DNA from: Gemmatimonadota bacterium
Lineage (GTDB): Bacteria; ARS69
Direction: 5' to 3'
Length of the DNA stretch: 64,000 nt
NCBI GenBank assembly: GCA_030747075.1
Contig: JASLLL010000011.1
Span: 1-64,000, forward strand
In this document: positions 25,679 to 35,580 of the stretch, in pieces
Layout of the letters: each line of letters opens with the position of its first letter
Position numbering within the stretch: the first letter of the stretch is position 1
Translations under genes and position numbers: made by a program
Notes under the pieces: generated by a model
Told to the model about the DNA's origin: nothing
Database searches by the model: none
Seen by the model: only the letters and a program-made list of their open reading frames with translations

Positions 25679-27427
25679 TCAACTCTCGGTTGCGGGCACG
25701 CTCGGCTTCACCTTCAACATCGCCTGCTGCGCGATCGTGAGCACATTGTTCACAAGCCAGTACAGAACCAGCCCCGACGGGAATGTGAAGAAGATGAGCG
25801 TCATGAAGAGCGGCATGAAGATCACCATCGCCTTCTGGCTGGGATCCGCCATCGTCTGCTTCGACTGGAAGTACGAAGTGATCCCCATGACGATCGGGAG
25901 AATCGGAACACCGCTTCCGATCATGGGAAGCGCCGCGGGCAGGTCGAAGACAATGTCCGGTTGTGAAAGGTCCCGGATCCACCCCACGAAGGGCTCGCCG
26001 CGAATCTCAATCGTGTGCAGAAGCACGCTGTAGAGCGCGATGAAAATCGGCATCTGGAGAAGCATGGGGAAGCAGCCGCCAAGCGGGTTGACGCCGTGCT
26101 TCTTGTACATCTTCATCGTCTCTTCGCTGACCTTCTGCTTGTCCCCCCCGTACTTTTCCTTCAGCGCGTCGAGTTCCGGCTTCAGCGAGGACATCTTCTT
26201 CATCGACTGGGTGCTCTTGTGTGTGAGCGGGATGAAGAGGATTTTCGTCAGTGTGGAAAAGAGAATGATGACCACGCCGTAGTTCGGGATGAACCCGTGC
26301 AGCCAGATCAGGAACGCAAGGATGATCTTCGACAGGGGACGGGTCCACTTGTTCCCCATGTCCACGGTTCCTTCGAGTCCGGACCCGATCGCGGACAACC
26401 CCTGGTAGTCCAGCGGTCCGGCATAAATGTTGTAGGTGGCGTGGTCGGCCGTAATGCCCGTCTGCCGCTCGCTCCGGATACTCCCCGCGACGGCGGACCC
26501 CACATCCCGCGCCCCTTCCACCTCCACGGCCCAGAGTCGTGCCGGCCCGCGCGCATCGCTGTCCGGCACGATCGCGCCCAGGAAGTACTTGTTCTGCACG
26601 CCCACAAACCAGGTTCGTCCGGGGAAGTCGCGAGGATTGCCCTCGACCTTGCCCGCATCAAGGCGCTGCACTTTGCCTTCCGCCAGAACGGACCCGCGGT
26701 AATAGGCGCCCCGTGTGGACCGACGGTTCTCCTCCGTCACGCCGATTCCGCCCGCCCAGGAGAGTCCCCAACCCGTGACCGTCTCTCCGCCGTCGACGAT
26801 TTCCTGTTCCACACGAAACGAATATCCGCGGGGAGGGATCACATAGGTTTTGCGGAGCGTCATTCCGTCCAGTGCAAGTTCCCAGACAATCCTCCGCTCA
26901 CCCTCCTGCCGCTGTCCCGAATCCGACGAGAGGCGAAACACATGGCGATCCAGCGAGATCTCTCTCGTGCCGACCGACAGAATCGATCCCAACGCGCCCG
27001 ACCCGTGTTCCGGTATGAGTTGCACCGGCACACCCTTTGCTTTTTCGAAGTCAAAAAGCGTGATTTCCGTCGCTCGGGCCCCCAACCCATCCAGAACAAC
27101 CCGCATGTTCTCCCCGACCACTTCCACGCGCACGGGTGACGGGTCGTTTCCCGGGGCGCGCGGTGTCGGCGTGTTCTCGTTCGACACCAACAGGCCGGAT
27201 GGTGTGCCGAGACCACCCTCCACCAGCACGGCGGATGGCGCGGGTTCCTCCTGCACGGTTCGGGACTCTTCCGTTTCAACCTGCTCGTGCGTCCCGGTAG
27301 CCGCGCTCTCTTCGTGTGGTGTTTCCCGCGGAGCCTGCATGGGAAACAGCACGCTCCACACAAACAGAACCGCCATGGCGAGAAGAATCGCGAAGAACGC
27401 CCGCTTCTCTTGTCCGTCCTGGCCCAC
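25679..27427 (-). CDS. yidC: membrane protein insertase YidC
   Basis: The 582-aa protein is a Gram-negative-type YidC. An N-terminal transmembrane helix (FFAILLAMAVLFVWSVLF) is followed by a low-complexity linker and a large periplasmic beta-supersandwich. The conserved C-terminal insertase domain has five helices (NYGVVIILFSTLTKILFIPL, GGCFPMLLQMPIFIALYSVL, FPSGLVLYWLVNNVLTIAQQ). The frame starts at 27472, but GTG 27427 with AAGGAG upstream begins right before the first helix. It inserts inner-membrane proteins with or without Sec. It follows yidD in the same direction. Confidence 0.96.
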   Translation of the reverse strand: MGQDGQEKRAFFAILLAMAVLFVWSVLFPMQAPRETPHEESAATGTHEQVETEESRTVQEEPAPSAVLVEGGLGTPSGLLVSNENTPTPRAPGNDPSPVRVEVVGENMRVVLDGLGARATEITLFDFEKAKGVPVQLIPEHGSGALGSILSVGTREISLDRHVFRLSSDSGQRQEGERRIVWELALDGMTLRKTYVIPPRGYSFRVEQEIVDGGETVTGWGLSWAGGIGVTEENRRSTRGAYYRGSVLAEGKVQRLDAGKVEGNPRDFPGRTWFVGVQNKYFLGAIVPDSDARGPARLWAVEVEGARDVGSAVAGSIRSERQTGITADHATYNIYAGPLDYQGLSAIGSGLEGTVDMGNKWTRPLSKIILAFLIWLHGFIPNYGVVIILFSTLTKILFIPLTHKSTQSMKKMSSLKPELDALKEKYGGDKQKVSEETMKMYKKHGVNPLGGCFPMLLQMPIFIALYSVLLHTIEIRGEPFVGWIRDLSQPDIVFDLPAALPMIGSGVPILPIVMGITSYFQSKQTMADPSQKAMVIFMPLFMTLIFFTFPSGLVLYWLVNNVLTIAQQAMLKVKPSVPATES

Positions 27428-27449
27428 TTCCTTCTCCTTGCGCTCCCCG

Positions 27450-27650
27450 TCAGGGGGTCGGGTCAACACCACCCGGATGCCAAGGGTGGCACCGGAGTAT
27501 TCGTCTTGCGCTCATGAGCATGCCCCGCCAGCCGTGGCGCTTCAACGCCTCGGCAGCATAGCGGGAGCAGCTCGGGTGGAACCGGCAAGTGGGAGGAAAA
27601 AGTGGCGACACGACTGCGCGGTAGATCGCCACAACAAGTCTCAGTGGCAC
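27450..27650 (-). CDS. yidD: membrane protein insertion efficiency factor YidD
   Basis: The short 66-aa YidD has the family core [20 protein letters not shown] and [12 protein letters not shown] with all three conserved Cys. An N-terminal amphipathic helix ([13 protein letters not shown]) suits its peripheral membrane association. GTG 27650 lies 5 nt after the rnpA stop and yields the family's normal N-terminus; the frame continues further upstream inside rnpA without an RBS. It assists YidC-dependent insertion. Confidence 0.92.
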   Translation of the reverse strand: MPLRLVVAIYRAVVSPLFPPTCRFHPSCSRYAAEALKRHGWRGMLMSARRILRCHPWHPGGVDPTP

Positions 27651-27655
27651 AACGC

Positions 27656-28057
27656 TCAGCCGAGAGAGTGCCGCATTTCGCCTAGTGCGCGAGCCATGTC
27701 CCGGTTCGCGTCGTCCGCAGTCGCCGTCATCATTTCCCGTTTTGCGACGAAGATGATCGAGACTCCCCGCCACGGCAGGATCCCCTTGTTGCTTCGATAG
27801 GCTTCCCGGAGACGGCGCTTGAGACGATTGCGCAAGACCGCATTCCCCAACCGCCTGCCGGCGGCCACTCCAACCCGGTTCGGTTCCTCCGAACCAATCT
27901 CTCCTGTCACCCAGAACGCTGTCAGCGTTCGGGTTCTCTCCCGCCGCCCGTCACGCAGAATCCGCGTGAAGTCTGCGTTCTTTGCGATCCTCTCTCTTCG
28001 GGAAAGACCCGCGGGCTTCTCGGGATCCCGCCCGCACGAATCCACGCCGAGACTCAC
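27656..28057 (-). CDS. rnpA: ribonuclease P protein component
   Basis: The protein matches Rnp[21 protein letters not shown], then [25 protein letters not shown], the RNR motif in family position. It binds the catalytic RNase P RNA for tRNA 5' processing. GTG 28057, 17 nt after the rpmH stop with AGGG upstream, gives 133 aa; a GTG at 28045 is also possible. The RNase P RNA gene is not in this window. Confidence 0.93.
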   Translation of the reverse strand: MSLGVDSCGRDPEKPAGLSRRERIAKNADFTRILRDGRRERTRTLTAFWVTGEIGSEEPNRVGVAAGRRLGNAVLRNRLKRRLREAYRSNKGILPWRGVSIIFVAKREMMTATADDANRDMARALGEMRHSLG

Positions 28058-28074
28058 GCGCAAACCCTGTCGGG

Positions 28075-28209
28075 TCAGGCGGAGAGGCGCTTGCGGCCTT
28101 TGGCCCGGCGCCGCTTCAGGATCAGGCGGCCTGCCTTCGTCGCCATTCTCTTCCGAAAGCCATGCGTCCGCTTGGCGCGGATTCGGCTTGGTTGAAAGGT
28201 CACGCTCAT
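28075..28209 (-). CDS. rpmH: 50S ribosomal protein L34
   Basis: The 44-aa protein has the invariant L34 pattern: [19 protein letters not shown], then [20 protein letters not shown]. The frame extends to 28263 but ATG 28209 gives the exact L34 N-terminus. It starts the leftward origin operon (rpmH, rnpA, yidD, yidC, mnmE, mnmG, rsmG). A promoter is placed at 28274-28303. Confidence 0.98.
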   Translation of the reverse strand: MSVTFQPSRIRAKRTHGFRKRMATKAGRLILKRRRAKGRKRLSA

Positions 28210-28273
28210 CGTGAATCCTCCGGGTGCTCGCGTGTTCGATGGTTTGCCCCGCACGGGGGGCAATCGGCCCGGC

Positions 28274-28303
28274 AGTTTCGCGCGGATGGGGTTCGGGTGT
28301 CAA
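28274..28303 (-). promoter_or_regulatory. promoter of the rpmH operon
   Basis: On the minus strand TTGACA (28303-28298), an 18-nt spacer and GAAACT (28279-28274) lie 65 nt before the rpmH ATG. The -35 is perfect and the -10 is weak. Confidence 0.5.
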
Positions 28304-28528
28304 GCGCACTTGAGGCCCGCTTCTCCTTTCCTTCGTCTCTGCGGGACACTCTCTGAATCCCGGCCTCCCCGGAATGGCCCCCCCGAACATCACCCCTCTG
28401 GGGGTGTGGCGTGACCACCAAAACCCACCCTCTCTGGGGTGAAGTTCTTCCGCCCTCTCCACCCGCACCTGCCGCGGGGTCCTGGTCTCCTTTTGTCAAT
28501 AATTGCCAAAAAACCAGCCGTTTCCCCG

Positions 28529-28558
28529 TTGACAGGCTCATCGGGTATCCAGCATAAT
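28529..28558 (+). promoter_or_regulatory. dnaA promoter
   Basis: TTGACA (28529-28534) and CATAAT (28553-28558) with an 18-nt spacer lie 264 nt before the dnaA ATG. DnaA boxes at 28595 and 28664-28683 are just downstream, fitting autoregulation. Confidence 0.65.
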
Positions 28559-28663
28559 CCATGTCCCCGCAACGGGATGCGACGATTTCCACATTGTGGA
28601 CAACGCGCTCTCCCGCCGGGGGTGTTTTTCTCCCACCTGACAGTGGGACATTCACTTGCGTGG

Positions 28664-28683
28664 TTATCCACGCCTGTGGATAA
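28664..28683. promoter_or_regulatory. palindromic pair of DnaA boxes
   Basis: TTATCCAC, a 4-nt GCCT spacer and GTGGATAA form a perfect palindrome. The right box is the exact 9-mer consensus on the minus strand; the left differs in the last base (G). Confidence 0.85.
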
Positions 28684-28821
28684 CGTGTTTCGGGTGTGTC
28701 GACTCTCTGCATCCTGGCTTGCCGGTCTCCTGGCGCTCCCGAAACGCGTTGCACTTTGAAAACCCGAAGAACCGCGCCTTCCCCGGTGAATCTCCGCGGT
28801 GGGTGCGTTGGAGACCGATCG

Positions 28822-30222
28822 ATGACCTCTGCCCCCCTTGATCCCTGGAATGGAATCCTCCTCGACATGGCCTCGCATCTTCCGCAGGCCATCGTCGACA
28901 CTTGGATTCGCACGCTCAAGCCTGTGGATGCTTCCGGTTCCCGGCTTCTCCTGCAGGCTCCCAGCCGCTTTCACCTTCGATATGTGGAGGAGAAGTACGG
29001 GAAGCTCCTGCACGATTCCGCCCGGACGCGCCTGGCTGACGGAAAGTCGTTGGCCTTTACCGTTCTTTCGGAAGACGACGACGGTTCCGCTTCGGTGGAA
29101 GTAGCGCCGGACCCCGAGGTGGATCGCTATCAGTCGGACATGTCCCGCGTCCTCTCCACCTCAAGCGCTCCTCCTGCGAACAACCTCTCCGGCGGGAACT
29201 CCACGCCCCTCAATCCGCGATATGTCTTCGACAGTTTTGTTGTCGGCAAGTCGAATCAGTTTGCCCACGCGGCGGCCCGGGCTGTGGCCGAGCACCCCGC
29301 AACCGCCTACAACCCGCTCTTCGTGTTCGGCGGTTCCGGACTCGGAAAGACTCACCTCATGCAGGCCATCGGCAACCACATTCGCACCTCGTCCGCGTCG
29401 GGCGGGGTGGTGCACTATGTCTCCGCCGAGAGTTTCATGAACGAGATGATCGTCTCCATCCAGCAGAGTCGCACCGTCCACTTCCGCAACAAGTACCGCT
29501 GTATGGATGTACTTCTCATCGACGACATCCATTTCCTTCAGGGCAAGGAGTCAACCCAGGAGGAGTTCTTCCACACATTCAACGCACTCTACGACGCGCA
29601 CAAACAGATCGTTCTGACCAGTGACCGCCCGCCCAAGGAGATTCCCACGCTGGAAGAGCGGCTTGTGTCCCGCTTCGAGTGGGGGCTCGTCACGGACATT
29701 CAGGCTCCGGATCTGGAGACCCGCATTGCCATCCTCCGAAAGAAGGCCGAAGAGGACAGTCTGCAGATCCCCGACGATGTCATGGAGTTTATCGCGTCCA
29801 ATGTCCGATCCAACATTCGGGAACTGGAGGGATCGCTGATTCGTCTTCTGGCTTTTTCTTCTCTCACGGACAGCGAAATCAATCTGGATCTCACGAAGGA
29901 GGTTCTGAAGGACTTCCTCAAAAAGCCGGATCGCAGCGTCTCCGTGGACGACATTCAGAAGACTGTCGCGGATCACTTCGGGATTCCCGAAGAGGCCATG
30001 AAGGTGAAGAAGCGAACCCGATCTCTCGCGCATCCCAGGCAGGTTGCCATGTATCTGTCCCGAGAGTTGACCTCGCTGTCTCTATCAGAAATCGGAAACC
30101 GATTCGGCGGAAGAGATCACACCACGGTTCTGCACGCATGCGATCGCGTTGCAAAATCCTCCTCTTCGGACCCGGAACTCAACCGCACCATAGGGCGGTT
30201 GGCCGCCTCACTGAGGAACTGA
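28822..30222 (+). CDS. dnaA: chromosomal replication initiator DnaA
   Basis: The 466-aa DnaA has a short domain I (LPQAIVDTWIRTLKPVDASG), a linker, and the AAA+ domain with Walker A FVFGGSGLGKTHLMQAIG, Walker B VLLIDDIHFLQGKEST and the sensor region. The C-terminal DNA-binding domain carries the signature GGRDHTTVLHACDRV. The frame is open from 28696, but ATG 28822 has GGAG 9 nt upstream and opens directly on domain I. It begins the rightward replication block with dnaN, recF, DUF721, gyrB and gyrA. Confidence 0.97.
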   Translation: MTSAPLDPWNGILLDMASHLPQAIVDTWIRTLKPVDASGSRLLLQAPSRFHLRYVEEKYGKLLHDSARTRLADGKSLAFTVLSEDDDGSASVEVAPDPEVDRYQSDMSRVLSTSSAPPANNLSGGNSTPLNPRYVFDSFVVGKSNQFAHAAARAVAEHPATAYNPLFVFGGSGLGKTHLMQAIGNHIRTSSASGGVVHYVSAESFMNEMIVSIQQSRTVHFRNKYRCMDVLLIDDIHFLQGKESTQEEFFHTFNALYDAHKQIVLTSDRPPKEIPTLEERLVSRFEWGLVTDIQAPDLETRIAILRKKAEEDSLQIPDDVMEFIASNVRSNIRELEGSLIRLLAFSSLTDSEINLDLTKEVLKDFLKKPDRSVSVDDIQKTVADHFGIPEEAMKVKKRTRSLAHPRQVAMYLSRELTSLSLSEIGNRFGGRDHTTVLHACDRVAKSSSSDPELNRTIGRLAASLRN

Positions 30223-30602
30223 CATGACGCGTTTCTGCTCGTGGATGACCGGAGGATATCGTCGGGGATACCTTGCGTATATCGTCGCGCCTGTGGACAA
30301 CCCGCAGGGTTGCCCACTCGCGTCCACCACTCATCCACAGTGCGGAACCGCCGCAGAAAATGCGAAATCCCTTGCGGGCCGGGAGTTCCTCTCGTTCCCC
30401 TCCCGCGTTGTCCCCGTATCCACCGAACCTACTACTGCTGCTGTTCTCTTAATCAGGCACACTAGAAGAAGAAAGCCTGTGGACGAATCCTCCAATCAGG
30501 GAGATTCTTCCTTATTCTCACTCGGATTCCGGGAGTGAACCGATGCCCGAGACCGTAAGCAAGAGCACGCGCTCCCAGACCTCCTCCGAAGGCAGGGGAT
30601 CC
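30223..30602. other. dnaA-dnaN gap with DnaA-box-like sites
   Basis: This 380-nt gap has no gene. It contains TGTGGACAA (30292-30300), TCATCCACA (30331-30339) and the more distant TGTGGACGA (30478-30486), plus a direct repeat ATATCGTCG at 30256-30264 and 30279-30287. It may be the second part of a bipartite origin or a DnaA-controlled dnaN leader. No convincing dnaN promoter was found. Confidence 0.5.
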
Positions 30603-31721
30603 ATGAAACTCCGTATTTCACAAAGTGCGCTCGCGTCCGCGGTGGATCGCGTACTCAGCGTCGTTCCGCAAAAAACCACCATGCCGGTCCTCGGGCAGTT
30701 GCTCCTTCAGGCCCAGGGCGGAGAGATTCGCCTCACCGCCACCGACCTGGACCTGGCCATTTCCACCGTGATGGATGGAGAGATCACGACCGAAGGAGCC
30801 ATTACCCTCCCGGCTCGCCGATTCTCCGAGATTGTGAAACTGCTGGATCCGTCGGCGGATGTGGTCATCGAAGTGAACAAGTCCGCGGTTCTTATCGTCG
30901 CGGGTCGGGCGAACTTCCGCATTTTCGGAATGGATGCGTCGGAGTTCCCGAAAGTTCCGGGCATGGGCTTTAAGAAGGGCGTTTCGATTTCCACCGCGCA
31001 ACTTCGAAAAGTCATTCGCATGACCGTCTTTTGTGTGTCCCGCGATGAAACCCGTCGCGCGCTCACCGGCGTGCTCTGGGAAGTCGGTGGCGACACCATG
31101 ACGATGGTCGGGACCGACGGGCATCGGCTTGCCCGAATCAGCGTTCCCGCGAAACTCGACATCAGCCCGGCACTGTCGGTCATTGTGCCGACGAAGGCAC
31201 TTCAGCAGGTGCTTCGCCTGACCGGGGACACCGTGGAAGAGAACCTCGAAGCGAAGATCGCCGAGGATCACGCCATCTTCCGATTCGAAGGAACGACCCT
31301 GCATACGCGCCTCATTGAAGGGCCTTTCCCGAAGTATCAGGATGTCATTCCGAAAGACAACGACAAGAAGGTGGTCATGAACCGCCTGGCGCTTTCGGAA
31401 GCCCTGAAGAGGGTGAGCGTTCAGTCCGACACGCTGACGCACCAGGTTCGCCTGACGATCCGGCCGGACGAGGTCGTGCTCTCCGCACGCACACAGGATG
31501 TGGGCGAAGGGGAGGACCATGTGATCGCTCAGTACGGCGGAGAGGAAATGAGTGCCGGATACAACGCGGTCTACCTGAACGAGATTCTGCGCAACATGGA
31601 AACCGAAGAGGTGCTTCTTTCGCTCGGGACGCCGCTGAACGCGGGGCTTGTCGAGCCGTTGGAACAGGGCGAAGAGGAAAACTACCTCTGCCTGATCATG
31701 CCTCTCCGGCTTGTGGACTAG
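30603..31721 (+). CDS. dnaN: DNA polymerase III beta subunit (sliding clamp)
   Basis: The 372-aa product has the three repeated clamp domains: MKLRISQSALASAVDRVLSV at the start, LPARRFSEIVKLLD, PKVPGMGF-like binding surface near residue 120, and the C-terminal MPLRLVD. ATG 30603 gives the standard N-terminus. A second ATG at 30543 in frame has a stronger RBS (GGGAG), so a 20-residue extension is possible but unlike the family. It encircles DNA and tethers the polymerase. Confidence 0.95.
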   Translation: MKLRISQSALASAVDRVLSVVPQKTTMPVLGQLLLQAQGGEIRLTATDLDLAISTVMDGEITTEGAITLPARRFSEIVKLLDPSADVVIEVNKSAVLIVAGRANFRIFGMDASEFPKVPGMGFKKGVSISTAQLRKVIRMTVFCVSRDETRRALTGVLWEVGGDTMTMVGTDGHRLARISVPAKLDISPALSVIVPTKALQQVLRLTGDTVEENLEAKIAEDHAIFRFEGTTLHTRLIEGPFPKYQDVIPKDNDKKVVMNRLALSEALKRVSVQSDTLTHQVRLTIRPDEVVLSARTQDVGEGEDHVIAQYGGEEMSAGYNAVYLNEILRNMETEEVLLSLGTPLNAGLVEPLEQGEEENYLCLIMPLRLVD

Positions 31722-31762
31722 CTGGCGTTGACGCGACGCGGGCTGCATGACGGGCGGCCGCG

Positions 31763-32905
31763 ATGAGGCTGGCACATCTGTCGTTGACGGACTTTCGCGG
31801 GTACGAGTCGCTGGAGCTCGCGCTGACCCCCGGACACCATGTGTTCGTGGGACCCAACGGGCACGGGAAGACGAACATTCTGGAAGCCGCGCACCTTCTG
31901 GGTAGCGGCCAGTCCATGCGGGCCTCACGGGACACGGTCATGGTTCGGCATGGCGCGTCGGGATTCCGCGTGGGGGCCCGGCTTGTCTCCTCCTCCTCCG
32001 ACACCTCCGTTCGCATCGAGATCGAATACCGCGAAGGCCGTCGCAAGCGAATCCTGATCGACAAGGAACCGGCTCGGGGGTCAGACCTGGTTGCCGCCGT
32101 GAAGGTGGTGTCTTTCGCTCCGGCAGATGTTGAACTGGTGCAGCAAGGTGCGCGGGTGCGCCGCCGGTATCTGGACATCATCGGCTGTCAAGTGTCGGCC
32201 GAGTATATGCAACTCCTTCGCGATTATCAGCGCGCCATCCGCCAAAGGAACGAAACGCTGTCACGGTTGTTTGTCCAGTCCCGGGGGCGCACAGAGGCTG
32301 CCAGACACAGAGAACCCTGGGACGAACAGGTAGTGGAGCTCGGAACGAGGCTGTTCCTCCGACGAGCGGACCTGGTGGGCCGGGTGTCTGGAACCCTGGG
32401 GCCGCTTTCGAGAGGCTCCTTCCCGGATGCGGGGTCTCTGGGCGTTTCCTACCGGCCCGCTATTTGCTGGGAGGGAGAGAGCCCCGCGGAGGCATTCCGC
32501 CAGGCGCTCCGCGAGACGCGGGAGAAGGACCTCGCACAGGGGTACACCACGAAGGGACCCCAAGGGGACGACATTCACCTGACACTTGGCGGGCGGGACC
32601 TTCGGAGGTTCGGGTCGTTGGGACAACAGCAACTGGGCGCCATGTTTCTGAAGCTGTGCCAGGCGGAACTCGTTCGGGAGTCTGCCGGACAACAGCCCAT
32701 TCTGCTTGTGGACGAGATGTTTGCCGTACTGGATCACCGCGCGGCGGAGGGGTTCTTGTCCCGCGTGGAAATGGAAGGACAGATTCTCATGGCGACCGCC
32801 AGGGAAGGCTGGCTGGCGGAACTGGAAGACCGGAAGTTCTTCGTGCATCGTGTGTTGGACGGGGCGGTTCTTGAGAAGGAAGCAGAGGCGGAAAGCGAGT
32901 CGTGA
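31763..32905 (+). CDS. recF: DNA replication and repair protein RecF
   Basis: The 380-aa SMC-like ATPase has the Walker A VGPNGHGKTNILEAAHLL, the ABC signature region GSLGQQQLGAMFLKLCQAEL and Walker B PILLVDEMFAVLDHR. It starts with the typical LAHLSLTDFRGYESLEL. RecF loads RecA at gaps with RecO and RecR. The start ATG 31763 lies 41 nt after dnaN. Position and length match the usual dnaA-dnaN-recF-gyrB order. Confidence 0.95.
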   Translation: MRLAHLSLTDFRGYESLELALTPGHHVFVGPNGHGKTNILEAAHLLGSGQSMRASRDTVMVRHGASGFRVGARLVSSSSDTSVRIEIEYREGRRKRILIDKEPARGSDLVAAVKVVSFAPADVELVQQGARVRRRYLDIIGCQVSAEYMQLLRDYQRAIRQRNETLSRLFVQSRGRTEAARHREPWDEQVVELGTRLFLRRADLVGRVSGTLGPLSRGSFPDAGSLGVSYRPAICWEGESPAEAFRQALRETREKDLAQGYTTKGPQGDDIHLTLGGRDLRRFGSLGQQQLGAMFLKLCQAELVRESAGQQPILLVDEMFAVLDHRAAEGFLSRVEMEGQILMATAREGWLAELEDRKFFVHRVLDGAVLEKEAEAESES

Positions 32906-33035
32906 AAAACGCCCGAACCCGTGGAAATAAAGGGTCCCGCGCTTTGCGCAAATGTCGTATTCTGCCACAGAGTTTGAGCAAAAGGGGTTCCGGGACGCCC
33001 CCCAGGCACGGTCCCGTCGGGAGGAGATTCCGGCG

Positions 33036-33557
33036 ATGAAACGGGTCGGGGAAGTACTCGAAGTTCTCGGGGAAGCCGGAGCTCTGGGGCGGCGGTTTGC
33101 GGAAACCCGCGCACTGGAAGCATGGACGGAGTGTGTGGGCAGAGGGATTGCCGAGAGAACCCGGCCGCTGCGTGTCGCCGGGGGGCGGTTGATTGTGGTG
33201 GCGGAGGGGGCGGCACTCAGACAAGAACTGGTGTTCCACAGAAAGAACATACTCGAAAAGTTCAACAAGGCGGCAGGGCGCGTGGTCGCGCGGGAGTTGG
33301 TGTTTCTGGAAGGGGACGCAAGCGAATCCCCGCACCCGGAACCCCTTCGCCCGGTTGTCCGGAGCACTGCGGAAACCGAAGGCATCGCCGAGGATCTCGC
33401 GGAGGAGCCTCGAACAGTCCCCATGTTTGATGCGGATGCGCACAGAAAGCAACTTCGCCGGATTGCTCGTGAATCCGACAAGGCGCGCAGGGAGAGGGAC
33501 GGGGGGTCGGAATCGGCAACGGGGCGGATTCCACCCAAAGTGGAAGAGAATTGCTGA
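33036..33557 (+). CDS. DUF721 (DciA-like) domain protein
   Basis: The 173-aa protein has the DUF721 core: [20 protein letters not shown] and [20 protein letters not shown] with [12 protein letters not shown]. DciA in this family loads the replicative helicase DnaB in bacteria without DnaC, and the location between recF and gyrB is characteristic. ATG 33036 follows AGGAG; an upstream ATG at 32952 in frame would add 28 residues. The C-terminal 70 residues are charged and likely disordered. Confidence 0.85.
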   Translation: MKRVGEVLEVLGEAGALGRRFAETRALEAWTECVGRGIAERTRPLRVAGGRLIVVAEGAALRQELVFHRKNILEKFNKAAGRVVARELVFLEGDASESPHPEPLRPVVRSTAETEGIAEDLAEEPRTVPMFDADAHRKQLRRIARESDKARRERDGGSESATGRIPPKVEENC

Positions 33558-33558
33558 C

Positions 33559-35532
33559 GTGGAAGAGACTGTGACAAACAAGAAGAAAACCGGAAACGGC
33601 AATACAGAGTACGGGGCTGACAGCATCCAGGTCATGAAGGGACTGGAGGCGGTTCGTGTTCGGCCCGCCATGTACATTGGATCCACCGGAACGGAGGGGC
33701 TCCATCACCTGGTGTATGAGGTGGTGGACAACGCCATCGACGAAGCGCTCGCAGGTTTCTGTGACCGGGTGGATGTGGTGCTTCACAAGAACGGCACCGT
33801 CTCCGTACAAGACAACGGGCGCGGCATTCCCGTCGACACGCACAAGGAAGAGGGCCGACCGGCGGTCGAGGTCATCATGACCACGCTTCACGCGGGCGGG
33901 AAGTTCGACTCAGAAACCTACAAGGTGTCCGGCGGTCTTCACGGTGTGGGCGTGTCGGTGGTCAACGCACTGTCCAGTCGCCTGGAAGTGGAAGTTTCGC
34001 GCGACGGACAGAAGTGGTTTCAGTGCTACGAACGCGGAAAGCCGGAGGAAGAGCTCAAGACAATCGGGATTTCCGCGAAGAACGGTACGCGCATTCTGTT
34101 TGCGCCGGACCCGGAGATTTTCGAGACAACAGAGTTCCACTTTGATCGCCTCTCCGCTCGTTTCCGCGAACACGCCTTCCTGAACAGCGGTCTCACCATC
34201 ACCATTCTGGAGGAGAGTTCCGGCAAGTCCCACGAGTTCCTCTACAAGGGCGGTCTCTCCGAGTATGTCACCTATCTCAACGAAAACCGCGTGGTGCTGC
34301 ACAAGAAGCCCATTCACTTCACCGGAGAGCGGGAGACCGGAGACGGGCACTTTGTGGAAGTGGAGGTAGCCATTCAGTACAACGACGGCTACAGCGAGAT
34401 CATCTACTCCTTTGCGAACAACATCAACACCGTCGACGGGGGGACCCACCTCTCAGGCTTCAAGGCGGCCCTGACCCGGACCATCAACGGTTACGCGAAG
34501 AAGAACAATCTCCTGAAAGCCGGGAAGAACAGCATTCAGGACATTTCCGGAGACGATGCCCGCGAGGGTTTGACCGCCATCGTGTCCGTCAAGATGACCG
34601 ACCCGCAGTTCGAGGGGCAGACCAAAGCCAAACTTGGCAACTCGGATGTGAAGGGGTTGGTGGAGCAGATTGTCGGGGAACACCTGGGCAACTTCCTTGA
34701 GGAGAACCCCCCGATCGGCCGCAAGCTTATCTCCAAGGCAGTGGCCGCCGCCACCGCCCGGGATGCGGCCCGCAAGGCCCGCGCCCTGACCCGCCGGAAG
34801 ACCGCGCTGGAGAACTCCACACTTCCAGGAAAACTGGCGGACTGTTCAATGAAGAACGCGGATGACTGCGAGATCTTCATCGTGGAGGGAGATTCGGCAG
34901 GGGGCACCGCAAAACAGGGCCGGGATCGCCGCACGCAGGCCATCCTTCCGATCCGCGGGAAGATTCTCAATGTTGAGAAGAACCGCGTAGACAAAATCCT
35001 CGCCAACAAGGAAGTCCAGGCCATGGTCATGGCCATCGGAGCCGGGATTGCGGAAGATTTTGATGTGTCCAAGATCCGCTACGGCAAGGTGATCATCATG
35101 ACCGATGCCGATGTGGACGGGTCGCACATCCGAACACTGCTCATGACTTTCTTCTTCCGGCAGATGGTGCCGTTGGTGGAGCAGGGACACCTCTACATTG
35201 CGGCGCCCCCCCTCTTCCGCGTGAAGAAGGGCAAGGAAGAACTCTACGCCTTCTCCGAAGAGGAAAAAGACCGGTATGTGAAGAAACTCACGGCCGGAAA
35301 GAAGGAAGCGCGCGGGATTCATGTCCAGCGCTACAAGGGCCTTGGAGAGATGAACCCGGACCAACTCTGGGAAACAACGATGGATCCGGAGCGTCGGGTG
35401 ATGCGTCGCGTCCGCCTGGAAGACGGTCCTGAAGCGGACAATATGTTCGCTCTGCTCATGGGCGAAGTCGTGGAGCCTCGTCGGAAGTTTATCGAAGAGA
35501 ACGCGGATCGAGTTCAGAATCTTGATGCCTAG
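33559..35532 (+). CDS. gyrB: DNA gyrase subunit B
   Basis: The 657-aa GyrB has the GHKL ATPase domain ([50 protein letters not shown]), a transducer, and the TOPRIM motifs [18 protein letters not shown] and [18 protein letters not shown]. It lacks the 170-aa insert of enterobacterial GyrB. In the quinolone-determining region PIRGKILN carries Arg where E. coli has Lys447. GTG 33559 directly follows the DUF721 stop; GTG 33571 is an alternative. It pairs with gyrA 48 nt downstream. Confidence 0.97.
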   Translation: MEETVTNKKKTGNGNTEYGADSIQVMKGLEAVRVRPAMYIGSTGTEGLHHLVYEVVDNAIDEALAGFCDRVDVVLHKNGTVSVQDNGRGIPVDTHKEEGRPAVEVIMTTLHAGGKFDSETYKVSGGLHGVGVSVVNALSSRLEVEVSRDGQKWFQCYERGKPEEELKTIGISAKNGTRILFAPDPEIFETTEFHFDRLSARFREHAFLNSGLTITILEESSGKSHEFLYKGGLSEYVTYLNENRVVLHKKPIHFTGERETGDGHFVEVEVAIQYNDGYSEIIYSFANNINTVDGGTHLSGFKAALTRTINGYAKKNNLLKAGKNSIQDISGDDAREGLTAIVSVKMTDPQFEGQTKAKLGNSDVKGLVEQIVGEHLGNFLEENPPIGRKLISKAVAAATARDAARKARALTRRKTALENSTLPGKLADCSMKNADDCEIFIVEGDSAGGTAKQGRDRRTQAILPIRGKILNVEKNRVDKILANKEVQAMVMAIGAGIAEDFDVSKIRYGKVIIMTDADVDGSHIRTLLMTFFFRQMVPLVEQGHLYIAAPPLFRVKKGKEELYAFSEEEKDRYVKKLTAGKKEARGIHVQRYKGLGEMNPDQLWETTMDPERRVMRRVRLEDGPEADNMFALLMGEVVEPRRKFIEENADRVQNLDA

Positions 35533-35580
35533 ACAACAAGGCGGACCATGCCCCGGGGTGCGGCCGCCAGAGGTGCCCTC

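Larger units (their letters stand above)
28490..28700. other. probable replication origin (oriC) in the rpmH-dnaA gap
   Basis: The divergent gap 28210-28821 (612 nt) has no gene. It holds an AT-rich patch at 28493-28520 (TTTTGTCAATAATTGCCAAA), a DnaA box TGTGGACAA at 28595-28603, and the inverted pair TTATCCACG (28664-28672) and TGTGGATAA (28675-28683). Together with parS within 8 kb and the strand switch of gene direction at this point, it is the best origin candidate. The box count is low, and more boxes lie in the dnaA-dnaN gap, so a bipartite origin is possible. Confidence 0.65.
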
